Shown here: positions 8,620 to 16,782 of the stretch, in pieces
Numbering within the stretch: the stretch's first letter is position 1
Layout: each line of letters opens with the position of its first letter
From: CAZAAW01 sp964483325
GTDB lineage: Bacteria; Pseudomonadota; Alphaproteobacteria; Rhizobiales; Kaistiaceae
Reading direction: 5' to 3'
NCBI GenBank assembly: GCA_964483325.1
Contig: CAZAAW010000005.1
Location: 1-64,000, forward strand
Length of the DNA stretch: 64,000 nt
Notes under the pieces: generated by a model
The model's input: the letters and a program-made list of their open reading frames with translations, nothing else
Databases searched by the model: none
Told to the model about the DNA's origin: nothing
Made by a program: the position numbers and the translations under genes

Positions 8620-9348
8620 CTAGCGCGATCGCTGCTCGGCCGCCAGCCGGGCGGCGTGGCCCTCGGCGATCAGCGCCAGGCGGCTCGGCTCCTTGACCAG
8701 CAGCTTCTGCCGTCCGCCCTGCACCAGCGCATCGTCCTCCCAGCCGGTGAGGATGCGCGACACGGTATGCAGCGTCGTGCCGGCCATCTCGGCGATGTCC
8801 TGCTTGGAGATCGGGAAGTCGATGCGGATGCCCTGCGTTTCCTTGCGGCCGGACTGCTTGGCGAGGCGCAGCACGACGCGCGCGACGCGGCGCTCGACCT
8901 CTTCCGTGGAAAGCTCGCGGACGCGCTCCTGCGCCTCCATCAGGCGGCCGCCGATCGTCTTCATGGCATTGACGGCGAAGCCCGGATGCTGCGCCAGGAC
9001 ATCGTCCCAGCTGTCCATCGGCCAGGCGAGCGCCAGGCTGTCGACCATCGCCGTAGCGGTGCCGGGATAGTCGCGGCGGCCCATGGCGCGGGCGATGCCG
9101 CAAAGATCGCCGGGATTGACCATGCGGACGATGATCTGGTGGCCGTCGGGCGTCACCTGGGTCACCCGCAGGCGGCCCTGCAGCAGCACGAAGAAGCTCT
9201 CGGCGGCATCGCCCTGCTCGAAGGCCACGACGCCGGCGGGGAACCGCCGCATCGTCGCCATGGCGAGGATTGCATCAAGGTCGCTGTCCGACAGATTGGC
9301 GAACAGTGGCAGCGGACGGATCAGGGGCCGGTAAAGTGCGACTGTCAC
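8620..9348 (-). CDS. Crp/Fnr-family transcriptional regulator (NnrR/Dnr-like helix-turn-helix)
   Basis: 242 residues from the GTG at 9348, preceded by GGGGA at an 8-nt spacing; the alternative ATG at 9363 has no ribosome site. An N-terminal cyclic-nucleotide-binding fold (about 10-125) precedes a C-terminal Crp-type helix-turn-helix containing SKQDIAEMAGTTLHTVSRIL. The N-terminal Cys cluster of oxygen-sensing FNR is absent; there is only one Cys (GDLCGIA). The helix resembles NnrR/Dnr nitric-oxide regulators. It sits next to the cbb3 cluster whose promoter has an FNR-like box, so it may regulate that operon. That is inference. Confidence 0.85.
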   Translation of the reverse strand: MTVALYRPLIRPLPLFANLSDSDLDAILAMATMRRFPAGVVAFEQGDAAESFFVLLQGRLRVTQVTPDGHQIIVRMVNPGDLCGIARAMGRRDYPGTATAMVDSLALAWPMDSWDDVLAQHPGFAVNAMKTIGGRLMEAQERVRELSTEEVERRVARVVLRLAKQSGRKETQGIRIDFPISKQDIAEMAGTTLHTVSRILTGWEDDALVQGGRQKLLVKEPSRLALIAEGHAARLAAEQRSR

Positions 9349-9480
9349 GATCAAATTCCCCATGCAGCGCCAACAACAAGAATGTAGGCCGCGCCGGTGC
9401 GGGCCGCGCTGCGCGATCGGTCGCAGCAGCGGTCCGTATGGTCGCAGGAGAGGGGTTGGCCGCGGCCCGCGACGCCGCGG

Positions 9481-9642
9481 TCAGCGCCCGTGGCTGAGCG
9501 GCTCGTCCTCGTCATAAAGGATGCGCTCGGCGGCGCCGTCGAGGTCGTCATACTGATCGGCCCTGAGCGACCAGAGGAAGACGGCGAGGCCGACGAGGCC
9601 GAGAACGACCGACAGGGGGATGAGCCACAGGAAGCTGCTCAT
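9481..9642 (-). CDS. ccoS: Cbb3 oxidase assembly protein CcoS
   Basis: 53 residues, the usual size. One membrane helix (about 5-25, LIPLSVVLGLVGLAVFLW) is followed by a short acidic tail (YDDLDGAAERILYDEDEP), characteristic of CcoS/FixS. The protein is needed for cofactor (heme and copper) insertion into the cbb3 oxidase in Rhodobacter. The start overlaps the ccoI stop by ATGA. It is the last gene of the cluster. Confidence 0.93.
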   Translation of the reverse strand: MSSFLWLIPLSVVLGLVGLAVFLWSLRADQYDDLDGAAERILYDEDEPLSHGR

Positions 9643-11900
9643 GACGGCAGCGCCTTGTGGCTGGCCAGGAAGGTGCCGTCGCGACGGGCCCCGGCTGGTG
9701 CCGGCGGCCGCAGCCGGAGGGCGTTGGCGACGACGACCACGGAGGACAGCGACATGGCGATGGCGGCGACGAAGGGCGTCGCGTAGCCGAGCACGGCGAT
9801 TGGGATCGCCACGACATTGTAACCGAGCGCCAGCGCGAGATTCTGGCGCACCAGCCCGCCGCCGGTGCGGGCAATGGCAAGAGCTTCCGGAACGGCGCCA
9901 AGCGTGTCGTGCAGGAAGACCAGGTCGGCGGCGTTGCGGCCGACATCGGCGGCATTGGCGGGCGCCATCGAGGCATGCGCGGCGGCCAGCGCCGGCGCGT
10001 CGTTGAGCCCGTCGCCGATCATCAGCACGCGCCGGCCGGCGGCGGCGAGGGCGGCGAGATGGGCATGCTTGCCGGCCGGCGACACGCCGGCGCGCCAGTC
10101 GGCGATGCCGAGCCGGCGCGCCACCGCGGCGACCGCGTCGGCATGATCGCCGGACAGGATCTCGACCGCGAGGCCGCGTCTCTGCAGCGCAGCGATCGCT
10201 GCCACGGCGCCGGGCCGCAGCGCGTCGTCGAAGTCGAGCCGGGCGGCGAGCCGGCCGTCGCGGGCCAGCACCGTGCCGGTAACGCCGTCCGGCGCCGCCA
10301 GGGCCCAGTCGGCGCGGCCGAGGCGCCAGACGGCGCCGTCCGCCTCCGCTTCGACGCCGCTGCCGGGGATGTCGTGCGCCGTGGCGATGGAAGGCGCCGG
10401 CTTTCCGGCGGCCGCCGCGACGATGGCCCGCGAGCCGGGATGGCGGGAATGGGCGGCGATGGCGCCGGCGAGCGCCAGCAGGTTGGCGGGGATGTCGCGG
10501 CTGTTGGTCAGCGCCGGGCGGCCGACGGTGAGCGTCCCGGTCTTGTCGAAGACGATTGTGTCGACGCTCTCCAGCCGCTCCAGGGCGCCGCCATCCTTGA
10601 CCATGATGCCGCGTTCGAACAGGCGCCGGGCGGCCATCACCTGGACCATCGGCACGGCGAGGCCGAGCGCGCAGGGGCAGGTGATGATCAGGACGGCGAT
10701 GGCCGTCACGGCAGCGCGGTGCAGGTCGCCGGTCGCCGCCAGCCAGCCGGCAAAGGCGAGGAAGGCGGCGAGATGGACGACCGGCGCGTAATAATCCGCC
10801 ACCCTGTCGGCGAGGCGCCGGAAGCCGGCATGGCCGCGTTCCGCCGCTTCCATTAACCGGACCATCTCGGCGAGGAAGGACTCCTGCTCGGCGGCCAGCG
10901 CCGTCACGGTGAGCGGCTCGGCGAGATTGAGCGTGCCGGCCTCGATGCGGTCGCCTGGGCCGACGGCCTGGGCGTCGCTCTCGCCGCTCACCAGCGAGCG
11001 GTCGAGCTCGGAGCGGCCGGCGACTACCCGGACATCGACCGGGACGCGCTCGCCGGCGGCGATCAGCAGCGTCATGCCGGGGACGATCTCGGCCACCGGC
11101 AGGTAGTCGCGGCCGCCATCCGGGCGCATCACCAGGGCGCCGCGCGGCGCCAGGCGCGCCAGGCCGCGCACGGCGGTGCGCGCCCGCTCGCGCATGACGT
11201 GGTCGAGCGTGCGGCCGATCAGCAGGAAGAAGACGAGCGTCGCGGTGGCGTCGTAATAGGCGTGCTCGCCGTGGGTGATCGTGTCGTAGAGGCTGAGGGC
11301 GAAGGCGGCCAGGATGCCGATGGAGATCGGCACGTCCATGTTGGTGCGGCGCTGCCGCAGCGCCTTCCAGGCCGAGGTGAAGAACACCCGCGCCGAATAG
11401 AGCAGCACCGGCAGCGTCAGCACGGCGCAGATCCAGTGCAGCACGTCGCGGGTGGCGGCGTCGGCGCCGGACCAGACCGAGCCGGACAGCATCATCACGT
11501 TCATCGACGAGAAGGCGGCCACGGCGAGCGCCCGGATCAGCCCGGCCAGCACCGGGTCGCGCCGCTCGGCGGCGAAATCGTCGAGGTCGGCGGGATAGCC
11601 GAGGGCCGCCAGCGTCGCGGCGATGGGCGGCGGGGCGGTGCCGTCGTCGCGCCAGCGCACGGCCAACCGCTTGGTCGACAGGTTCATGCGCACGCCGTCG
11701 ACGCCGGGAAGCTGGCGCACGGCGTCCTCGATGGTGCGGACGCAGCCGCCGCAATGCACTGCCGGCACCGAGAAATCCGACTGGCGCAGGCCGCCGGCGA
11801 GATCGCGGCTGGCGAGCCGCACATCCTCGTCCGAGGGGCCTGGCTGCTGCGGCCGGGCCGCCGCCTCGAACACCTCCGGCGGCGGCGCGCAGCAGGTCAT
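9639..11900 (-). CDS. ccoI: Copper-translocating P-type ATPase CcoI (FixI)
   Basis: 753 residues starting MTCCAPPP, at an ATGA overlap with the DUF2189 gene. The N-terminal heavy-metal domain has HCGGC. The membrane metal site is CPC in ITCPCALGLAVPM. The phosphorylation motif is DKTGTLT, and the hinge motif is GDGLNDAPA. CcoI pumps copper out of the cytoplasm to supply the CuB site of cbb3 oxidase. Its position between structural cco genes and ccoS supports the assembly role over general copper export. Confidence 0.95.
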   Translation of the reverse strand: MTCCAPPPEVFEAAARPQQPGPSDEDVRLASRDLAGGLRQSDFSVPAVHCGGCVRTIEDAVRQLPGVDGVRMNLSTKRLAVRWRDDGTAPPPIAATLAALGYPADLDDFAAERRDPVLAGLIRALAVAAFSSMNVMMLSGSVWSGADAATRDVLHWICAVLTLPVLLYSARVFFTSAWKALRQRRTNMDVPISIGILAAFALSLYDTITHGEHAYYDATATLVFFLLIGRTLDHVMRERARTAVRGLARLAPRGALVMRPDGGRDYLPVAEIVPGMTLLIAAGERVPVDVRVVAGRSELDRSLVSGESDAQAVGPGDRIEAGTLNLAEPLTVTALAAEQESFLAEMVRLMEAAERGHAGFRRLADRVADYYAPVVHLAAFLAFAGWLAATGDLHRAAVTAIAVLIITCPCALGLAVPMVQVMAARRLFERGIMVKDGGALERLESVDTIVFDKTGTLTVGRPALTNSRDIPANLLALAGAIAAHSRHPGSRAIVAAAAGKPAPSIATAHDIPGSGVEAEADGAVWRLGRADWALAAPDGVTGTVLARDGRLAARLDFDDALRPGAVAAIAALQRRGLAVEILSGDHADAVAAVARRLGIADWRAGVSPAGKHAHLAALAAAGRRVLMIGDGLNDAPALAAAHASMAPANAADVGRNAADLVFLHDTLGAVPEALAIARTGGGLVRQNLALALGYNVVAIPIAVLGYATPFVAAIAMSLSSVVVVANALRLRPPAPAGARRDGTFLASHKALPS

Positions 11901-12685
11901 GGCTCGATCCGCATCGCCGCGTAGGCGTGCCAGCTGGCGTGGCCGAGCAGCGGGAAGATGATGATGAAGCCGCCCATGAAGGTGACGAGGCCGATCACCG
12001 TCAGCACCAGGACGATGAGGCCCCAGGTCAGCATGACCGGCAGGTTGCGCCACACCGTCGCCATTGACAGCCCCATCGCCGTGAAGGCGTCGACGTCGCG
12101 GTCGAGCAGCATCGGGATGGAGAAGGCGCTGATGGCGAAAGCGAAGGCGGCAAACAATCCGCCGACGACCGTGCCGACCGTCAGCATGACGAGCCCGGTC
12201 GGCGTCGTGAACAGCATGGCGGCGATATGGTCGAGGCCCGGGAATGGCCTGACGCCGAAGAACAGCGCATAGATCAGCACCGCGGCGCGCAGCCACAGCA
12301 GCATCAGCGTGGCGAGCACCATGCCGACGAAGGCGATATGGCCGCCGGCGCCGCGGCGCGGCCGCAGCATGTCGCCGAGACTCACCTTCTCGCCCGCCGC
12401 GAGCCGCCGGCTCTTCTGGTAGAGGCCGATGGCGATGGCCGGGCCGATCACCAGCAGCCCGGCGAGAGCGGGGAAGACGATGTAGTCCCAGCCGAGCGCC
12501 GCGAGCAGCCAGACGAGGCCGCTCGCGAAGGCCGCCACGGCGATCCCGTAGGCAAGGCTCGGCCCCGGCTTGGCCCACAGGTCCCGCCAGCCATGCGCCA
12601 GCCATCCGAAGGCCGCCGACGGCGACAGGTGGCGATTGCGGTCGGGCGCCTGGCGGATGGTAAGGTCCAGGAACTGCTCGGACAT
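11897..12685 (-). CDS. DUF2189 integral membrane protein in the cbb3 cluster
   Basis: 262 residues from the ATG at 12685 (GAGGAAA 5 nt upstream). About six hydrophobic segments can be seen, beginning AYGIAVAAFASGLVW, with DUF2189-like features (GWRDLWAKPG near the N terminus, then a long membrane region). It sits exactly where ccoG and ccoH are expected, starting 10 nt after the small membrane peptide and overlapping ccoI by ATGA. The biochemical role of DUF2189 proteins is unknown. Location argues for a part in cbb3 assembly or metal handling; that is inference. Confidence 0.85.
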   Translation of the reverse strand: MSEQFLDLTIRQAPDRNRHLSPSAAFGWLAHGWRDLWAKPGPSLAYGIAVAAFASGLVWLLAALGWDYIVFPALAGLLVIGPAIAIGLYQKSRRLAAGEKVSLGDMLRPRRGAGGHIAFVGMVLATLMLLWLRAAVLIYALFFGVRPFPGLDHIAAMLFTTPTGLVMLTVGTVVGGLFAAFAFAISAFSIPMLLDRDVDAFTAMGLSMATVWRNLPVMLTWGLIVLVLTVIGLVTFMGGFIIIFPLLGHASWHAYAAMRIEP

Positions 12686-12695
12686 CAGCTTTTCC

Positions 12696-12893
12696 TCAGC
12701 ATGCCGATTTCGCGGCCTGGCCGGTCTCGCCCGGCGCCCGGCTGTGCGAGACGCAGTCGGGCTGCGAGGTGATGGCGACATAGACGAGATGGATGTTAGC
12801 CGCCGCAAAGCCCGCCGCGCCGATGGCGATGGCGGCGGCGATCAGCAGCCGTTTGGACCGGCGCGGGGCCGGCGCTGAAGTCGCGATTGTCAT
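12696..12893 (-). CDS. 65-residue membrane peptide of the cbb3 cluster
   Basis: Short ORF with an ATGA overlap on ccoP and a stop 10 nt before the DUF2189 gene, so it is tightly embedded in the operon. A basic N terminus is followed by one membrane helix (about 16-41) ending NIHLVYVAI. The 24-residue tail begins SQPDC and ends KSAC, giving Cys47 and Cys65 plus His50. It is far too short for CcoH/FixH and lacks ferredoxin motifs of CcoG. The paired Cys residues could bind metal or form a disulfide. Function unknown. Confidence 0.8.
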   Translation of the reverse strand: MTIATSAPAPRRSKRLLIAAAIAIGAAGFAAANIHLVYVAITSQPDCVSHSRAPGETGQAAKSAC

Positions 12894-13756
12894 GAGCCGT
12901 CTCCACGCAGATCGAGGATGTAGAGGGCAAGCAGCCGGATGTCGGCCGGTGACAGGCGGCCTTCCCAGTGCGGCATGTGTCCCTGCCGGCCGTCATGGAT
13001 GGAGGTGAAGACGGCCTGCGCCGAGCCGCCATAGATCCAGAAGCTGTCGGTGAGGTCGGGGGCGCCCATCTCCGGCACGCCCTTGGCGTCCTCGCCATGG
13101 CAGCTGCTGCAATTGTCGGCGAAGACCTGGGCGCCGGCGCCGTCCGCATCGCTCACCGACGGGTCGGAGAGGCTGCGTACATAGGCGGCAACGGCGCGGA
13201 CCTCGTCGGCGGACAGCATCTGGTCGCGGCCGAAGGCCAGCATCTGCGACACGCGCGTCTCGTCGTGGCCGGCATTGATGCCGACCCGGATCGTCTCGGC
13301 GATCGTCTCGGCATCGCCGCCCCACAGGGTCGGCGCCCGGGCGAGGTTGGGGAAGCCCGGCCCGCCCGTCGCCTTGACGCCGTGGCAGGCGGCGCAATTG
13401 TCGCCGAAAAGCGCCGCGCCGGTCTGCCGCACGACGGTCATCAGCGCCGGATCGGCCTGGATGGCGGCGAAATCTTCCGTCGCCAGGCGCTCCGTCCATG
13501 TCGCTCGCTCGGCCGTCGCTTCCTCGATGCTCTGCCGGACGTCGCGGTGCTGGTCGACGCCGAGCAGGCCGGGCGTCGGGCCACCCGGCGTCGGCCAGGC
13601 CGGCATCAGCACGGTCCACAGGATGGCGAACAGCGTGCCGGCGGCGAGGAAGAGCAGCACCGCCTTGGGAATCGGCGTGTCGAGTTCCTTGATGCCGTTC
13701 CAGTCGTGGCCGGTCGTCAGCTTGCCCGTATAGGGATCGCGCTCGTTCACCGCCAC
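12890..13756 (-). CDS. ccoP: Cbb3-type cytochrome c oxidase subunit III (diheme CcoP)
   Basis: 288 residues from the GTG at 13756, which has GGAGG 7 nt upstream; the start lies 10 nt inside the end of ccoQ. An N-terminal cytoplasmic stretch (ERDPYTGKLTTGHDWNGI) and one membrane helix precede two c-type heme sites, CAACH and CSSCH, each with a downstream Met ligand candidate. CcoP accepts electrons from soluble cytochrome c and passes them to CcoO. Length and order are canonical. Confidence 0.96.
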   Translation of the reverse strand: MAVNERDPYTGKLTTGHDWNGIKELDTPIPKAVLLFLAAGTLFAILWTVLMPAWPTPGGPTPGLLGVDQHRDVRQSIEEATAERATWTERLATEDFAAIQADPALMTVVRQTGAALFGDNCAACHGVKATGGPGFPNLARAPTLWGGDAETIAETIRVGINAGHDETRVSQMLAFGRDQMLSADEVRAVAAYVRSLSDPSVSDADGAGAQVFADNCSSCHGEDAKGVPEMGAPDLTDSFWIYGGSAQAVFTSIHDGRQGHMPHWEGRLSPADIRLLALYILDLRGDGS

Positions 13757-13920
13757 GGCCGGTCCTCCGTCTCGGCGACGACGTCCACCGCCGCCTTCTC
13801 GAACCGCTTCCTGTTGGCCGGCCAGAAGGTGTAGGCGAGCACGCCGATCGACAGGGCGATGAGGTAGAAAAGGCCGAAGGACTTGGAGAATCCGACCAGC
13901 GTGTCGTGATCGAAGGGCAT
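13747..13920 (-). CDS. ccoQ: Cbb3 oxidase subunit IV CcoQ
   Basis: 57 residues read directly from the minus strand: start MPFDHDTLVG, one membrane helix (about 16-34), then the basic sequence WPANRKRFEKAA and the end ETEDRPWR, which resembles CcoQ C termini. CcoQ stabilises the oxidase in Rhodobacter. Its gene lies between ccoO and ccoP in the canonical order and overlaps the ccoP start. Confidence 0.92.
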   Translation of the reverse strand: MPFDHDTLVGFSKSFGLFYLIALSIGVLAYTFWPANRKRFEKAAVDVVAETEDRPWR

Positions 13921-13923
13921 CGG

Positions 13924-14652
13924 TTATTCCTCCTCGGATTCGGTGACGCTTGCCACGTCGGTCAGCCCGCCGAGGATCTGCAGGTAGGCGACCAGGGCAT
14001 CCATTTCGGTGACGCGCGCCGCGTCGCCGTCGAACGTGCGGATATGGGTCGCCTCGCCGTAGCGGGCGGCGGTGCCGGCCGCCTGCTCGCTGTCGGGATT
14101 GGCCTGCCCGAAGGCGTCGGCGCTGGCATTGGCGATCATCTCGTCGCTGTAGGGCACGCCGACCGCCCGCAGCGCCGCCAGATGGGCGCCGAGGTCTTCG
14201 GTGTCGAGCGTGTTGCGCAGCAGCCAGCGATAGGCCGGCATCTTCGATTCCGGCATCACGTCGCGCGGGTTGTAGAGATGCGCCACGTGCCAGTCGTCGG
14301 AATACTTGCCGCCGAGGCGCGCCAGGTCGGGACCGGTGCGCTTGGACCCCCAGAGATGGGGATGGTCGTACTGGCTCTCCGCCGCCAGCGAGTAATGCCC
14401 GTAGCGCTCGACCTCGTCGCGCAGCGTCCGGATCATCTGGCTGTGGCAGGCGTAGCAGCCCTCGCGGATATAGATGTTGCGGCCCGCCACCTCGAGCGGC
14501 GTGTAGACGCGCATGTCGGCGACCTTCTCCACCGTCGTGTCGATGGTGAAGAGCGGGGCGATCTCGACGGCGCCGCCGATCGACGCCACGCCGACAATGG
14601 CGACGACGAAGCCGATGGCGCTGCGTTCCAGTTTCCTGTGCCAACCCAGCAT
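13924..14652 (-). CDS. ccoO: Cbb3-type cytochrome c oxidase subunit II (monoheme CcoO)
   Basis: 242 residues. An N-terminal membrane anchor (about 10-32) is followed by a periplasmic cytochrome c domain with heme site CYACH and the conserved flanks YTPLEVAGRNIYIREG and SQMIRTLRDEVERYGHYS. It passes electrons from CcoP to the binuclear centre in CcoN. It starts 5 nt after the ccoN stop; a GGGGAG site lies inside the end of ccoN. Confidence 0.97.
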   Translation of the reverse strand: MLGWHRKLERSAIGFVVAIVGVASIGGAVEIAPLFTIDTTVEKVADMRVYTPLEVAGRNIYIREGCYACHSQMIRTLRDEVERYGHYSLAAESQYDHPHLWGSKRTGPDLARLGGKYSDDWHVAHLYNPRDVMPESKMPAYRWLLRNTLDTEDLGAHLAALRAVGVPYSDEMIANASADAFGQANPDSEQAAGTAARYGEATHIRTFDGDAARVTEMDALVAYLQILGGLTDVASVTESEEE

Positions 14653-14657
14653 GGCTC

Positions 14658-16304
14658 TTACTCCCCTGCCTGCAGGGCCGGCCGCGGCAGCGGTGTGTCG
14701 GCCGTCGCCTCTTCCGGCACCGGCGCCGGCATGCGGATTGTCATGAAGATGTTGTACGCGGCGACGACCGCGCCGATCAGGAACAGCGTGCCGCCGACGA
14801 AGCGGGCGAAGTAATACGGATGCATCGCCACAAGACTATCGATGAAGGAATAGGCGAGCGTACCGCTTTCATTGTAGGTCCGCCACATCAGGCCCTGGAT
14901 GACGCCTGAGTTCCACATGGCGAAGATGTAGATGACGGTGCCGGCAAGGGCGAGCCAGAAGTGCAGCTCGACAAGCCGCCGCGAATAGAGCGCCGGCCGC
15001 TTCCAGATCCACGGCACCAGCGCATAGAGCGAGCCGAAGGTGATCATGGCGACCCAGCCGAGGGCGCCGGCATGGACGTGGCCGACGGTCCAGTCGGTGT
15101 AGTGCGACAGGGCGTTCACCGGCCGGATGGCGAGGAAGGAGCCCTCGAAGGTCGACAGGCCGTAGAACAGCGCCGCCAGCGCCATGAAGCGCAGCACGGC
15201 GTCGTCGCGCACCTTGTGCCAGGCGCCGTTGAGGGTCATCAGCGCATTGCCGGCCGAGGCCCAGGACGGCACCAGCAGCACCACCGAGAAGGCCATGCCG
15301 AGCGTCTGCACCCAATGCGGCAGCGCCGTGTAATGCAGGTGGTGCGAGCCCGCCCACATATACATGAAGGTGATGCCCCAGAAGCTGATGATCGACAGCC
15401 GGTAGGAGAAGATCGGCCGGCCGGCGCGCTTCGGCAGGTAGTAATACATCATGCCGAGGAAGCCGGCGGTGAGGAAGAAGGCGACGGCGTTGTGGCCGTA
15501 CCACCACTGCGTCATCGCATCCTGGACGCCGGAGAACAGCGAGTAGGACTTGGCGGTGAAGAGGCCGACCGGCACCGACAGGTTGTTGACGATATGCAGG
15601 ATCGCCACGACCAGGATGAAGGCCATGTAGTACCAGTTGGCAACGTAGATATGCGGCTCTTTCCGCCGCGCCAGCGTGCGGATATAGAGCAGGAAATACG
15701 TCACCCAGACGATGACCAGCCAGATGTCGGCATACCATTCCGGCTCGGCATATTCGCGCGACTGGGTGATGCCGATGACATAGCCGCTCGCCGCCAGCAC
15801 GCAGAACAGGTTGTAGCCGATGATGACGAACCACGGGCTGAGCTGATCCGGCAGGCGGGCGCGCGACGTGCGCTGCATGACATGGAAGGAGGTGGCGATC
15901 AGCGCATTGCCGCCGAAGGCGAAAATGACGCCGCTGGTATGCACCGGGCGCAGGCGCCCGAAGCTCGCCCAGCCGGCGTCGAAGGTGAGGTCGGGCCACA
16001 CCAGCAGCGCCGCCACCCAGGCGCCGACGAACATGCCGATCACGCCCCAGATGAGCGCCAGGATGATGCCGACCTTAGTCGGGTCGTCGTAATAATGCGT
16101 CAGCCGTTCCGGGCTGGGTTCCGGGGCGTCGAAGCCGCGCAGCAGCAGGATCATCACCGCGCCGGCGAAGACCAGGATGGTCCATCCCTGCGTCGCCATC
16201 AGGTCGCCGCGGCCGCCGATGGCCATGGCGAGACCGGCGGCGAGCACCAGGCCGGTGATGATCATTGCGAATGTGCGTTCGCTGGACGTGAGCTGCTTGA
16301 TCAT
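14658..16304 (-). CDS. ccoN: Cbb3-type cytochrome c oxidase subunit I (CcoN)
   Basis: 548 residues from the ATG at 16304, which has GGGGAAG 4 nt upstream. About twelve membrane helices are visible. Heme and CuB histidines appear in motifs such as VHTSGVIFAFGGN, WWYGHNAVAFFLT, GSHHLHYTALP and HVHAGALGW. It catalyses oxygen reduction at high affinity with proton pumping, supporting microaerobic respiration. It is the first gene of the cluster and has an FNR-like box 55-68 nt upstream of its start codon. Confidence 0.98.
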   Translation of the reverse strand: MIKQLTSSERTFAMIITGLVLAAGLAMAIGGRGDLMATQGWTILVFAGAVMILLLRGFDAPEPSPERLTHYYDDPTKVGIILALIWGVIGMFVGAWVAALLVWPDLTFDAGWASFGRLRPVHTSGVIFAFGGNALIATSFHVMQRTSRARLPDQLSPWFVIIGYNLFCVLAASGYVIGITQSREYAEPEWYADIWLVIVWVTYFLLYIRTLARRKEPHIYVANWYYMAFILVVAILHIVNNLSVPVGLFTAKSYSLFSGVQDAMTQWWYGHNAVAFFLTAGFLGMMYYYLPKRAGRPIFSYRLSIISFWGITFMYMWAGSHHLHYTALPHWVQTLGMAFSVVLLVPSWASAGNALMTLNGAWHKVRDDAVLRFMALAALFYGLSTFEGSFLAIRPVNALSHYTDWTVGHVHAGALGWVAMITFGSLYALVPWIWKRPALYSRRLVELHFWLALAGTVIYIFAMWNSGVIQGLMWRTYNESGTLAYSFIDSLVAMHPYYFARFVGGTLFLIGAVVAAYNIFMTIRMPAPVPEEATADTPLPRPALQAGE

Positions 16305-16358
16305 TGGGCTTCCCCGTTGCATCGGCGGCAAATATCGGGGGGCACCCAGGGGTCCTCT

Positions 16359-16372
16359 TTGCCCTAGATCAA
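16359..16372 (-). promoter_or_regulatory. FNR-like box upstream of ccoN
   Basis: TTGCC-CTAG-ATCAA matches the consensus TTGAT-N4-ATCAA at 8 of 10 half-site bases, with one half-site perfect. Its centre is about 61 nt before the ccoN start codon. Cbb3 operons in alphaproteobacteria are classically activated by FnrL/FixK-type regulators through such boxes. Confidence 0.65.
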
Positions 16373-16470
16373 ATTGCAGGTGTGGCGATTGAGCACGTTG
16401 GCGGGCATTTGCCGGCCGTCTTCCGCGACTTTTTGACGGCTGCCGGCCGGGGCGGCTACAAGGGGAGCGC

Positions 16471-16660
16471 CAAGGTTCTTCCGGCACCCGTGCCGGAAGC
16501 GAAGAGGGAAGCCGGTGCGCCTTTGGGGCAAGGCCGGCGCTGCCCCCGCAACTGTAAGCAGCGAGTCGGACTGCCGGAATTTCAGGGTCACTGGCGAGGC
16601 ATCGCCGGGAAGGCCGGGCAGCCCGACGACGACCTGCGAGCCAGGAGACCTGCCTTGGCG
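16471..16660 (+). ncRNA. Cobalamin riboswitch ahead of metE
   Basis: The conserved elements occur in order: AAGAGGGAAGCCGGTG (near 16502), GCTGCCCCCGCAACTGTAAG (near 16540, the B12-box core), CACTGG, CCGGGAAGG, and the closing segment GAGCCAGGAGACCTGCC (ending about 16655). This is the standard adenosylcobalamin-responsive element. It precedes the B12-independent methionine synthase, where repression by cobalamin makes physiological sense if a B12-dependent MetH is present elsewhere. Exact ends are approximate. Confidence 0.95.
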
Positions 16661-16754
16661 ACGTAAACGTCCTCGGGCGGGGTGTCCCGGTGGGTCGCTT
16701 GCTGCGGTGGCCCTGGCGTCGCCGCGCTCCGGCATGCGCTCGCCTCGGCCTCTG

Positions 16755-16782
16755 CCCCCATCCAAGGGGTAGACCCGTGTCT
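16755..16782 (+). promoter_or_regulatory. Ribosome site of metE inside a small hairpin
   Basis: CCCC (16756-16759) can pair with GGGG (16666-16669 plus 100, that is 16766-16769) of the AAGGGG ribosome site, which lies 7 nt before the GTG start at 16777. This is a simple candidate for the translational expression platform of the upstream riboswitch. Confidence 0.45.

Noticed and set aside
8620..9363. Assignment as oxygen-sensing FNR (FnrL)
   Set aside because: The N-terminal Cys cluster is missing and the recognition helix reads HTVSR in place of ExxSR.
12696..12893. Assignment of the 65-residue peptide as CcoH/FixH
   Set aside because: CcoH proteins are more than twice as long, with a larger periplasmic domain; only the location agrees.
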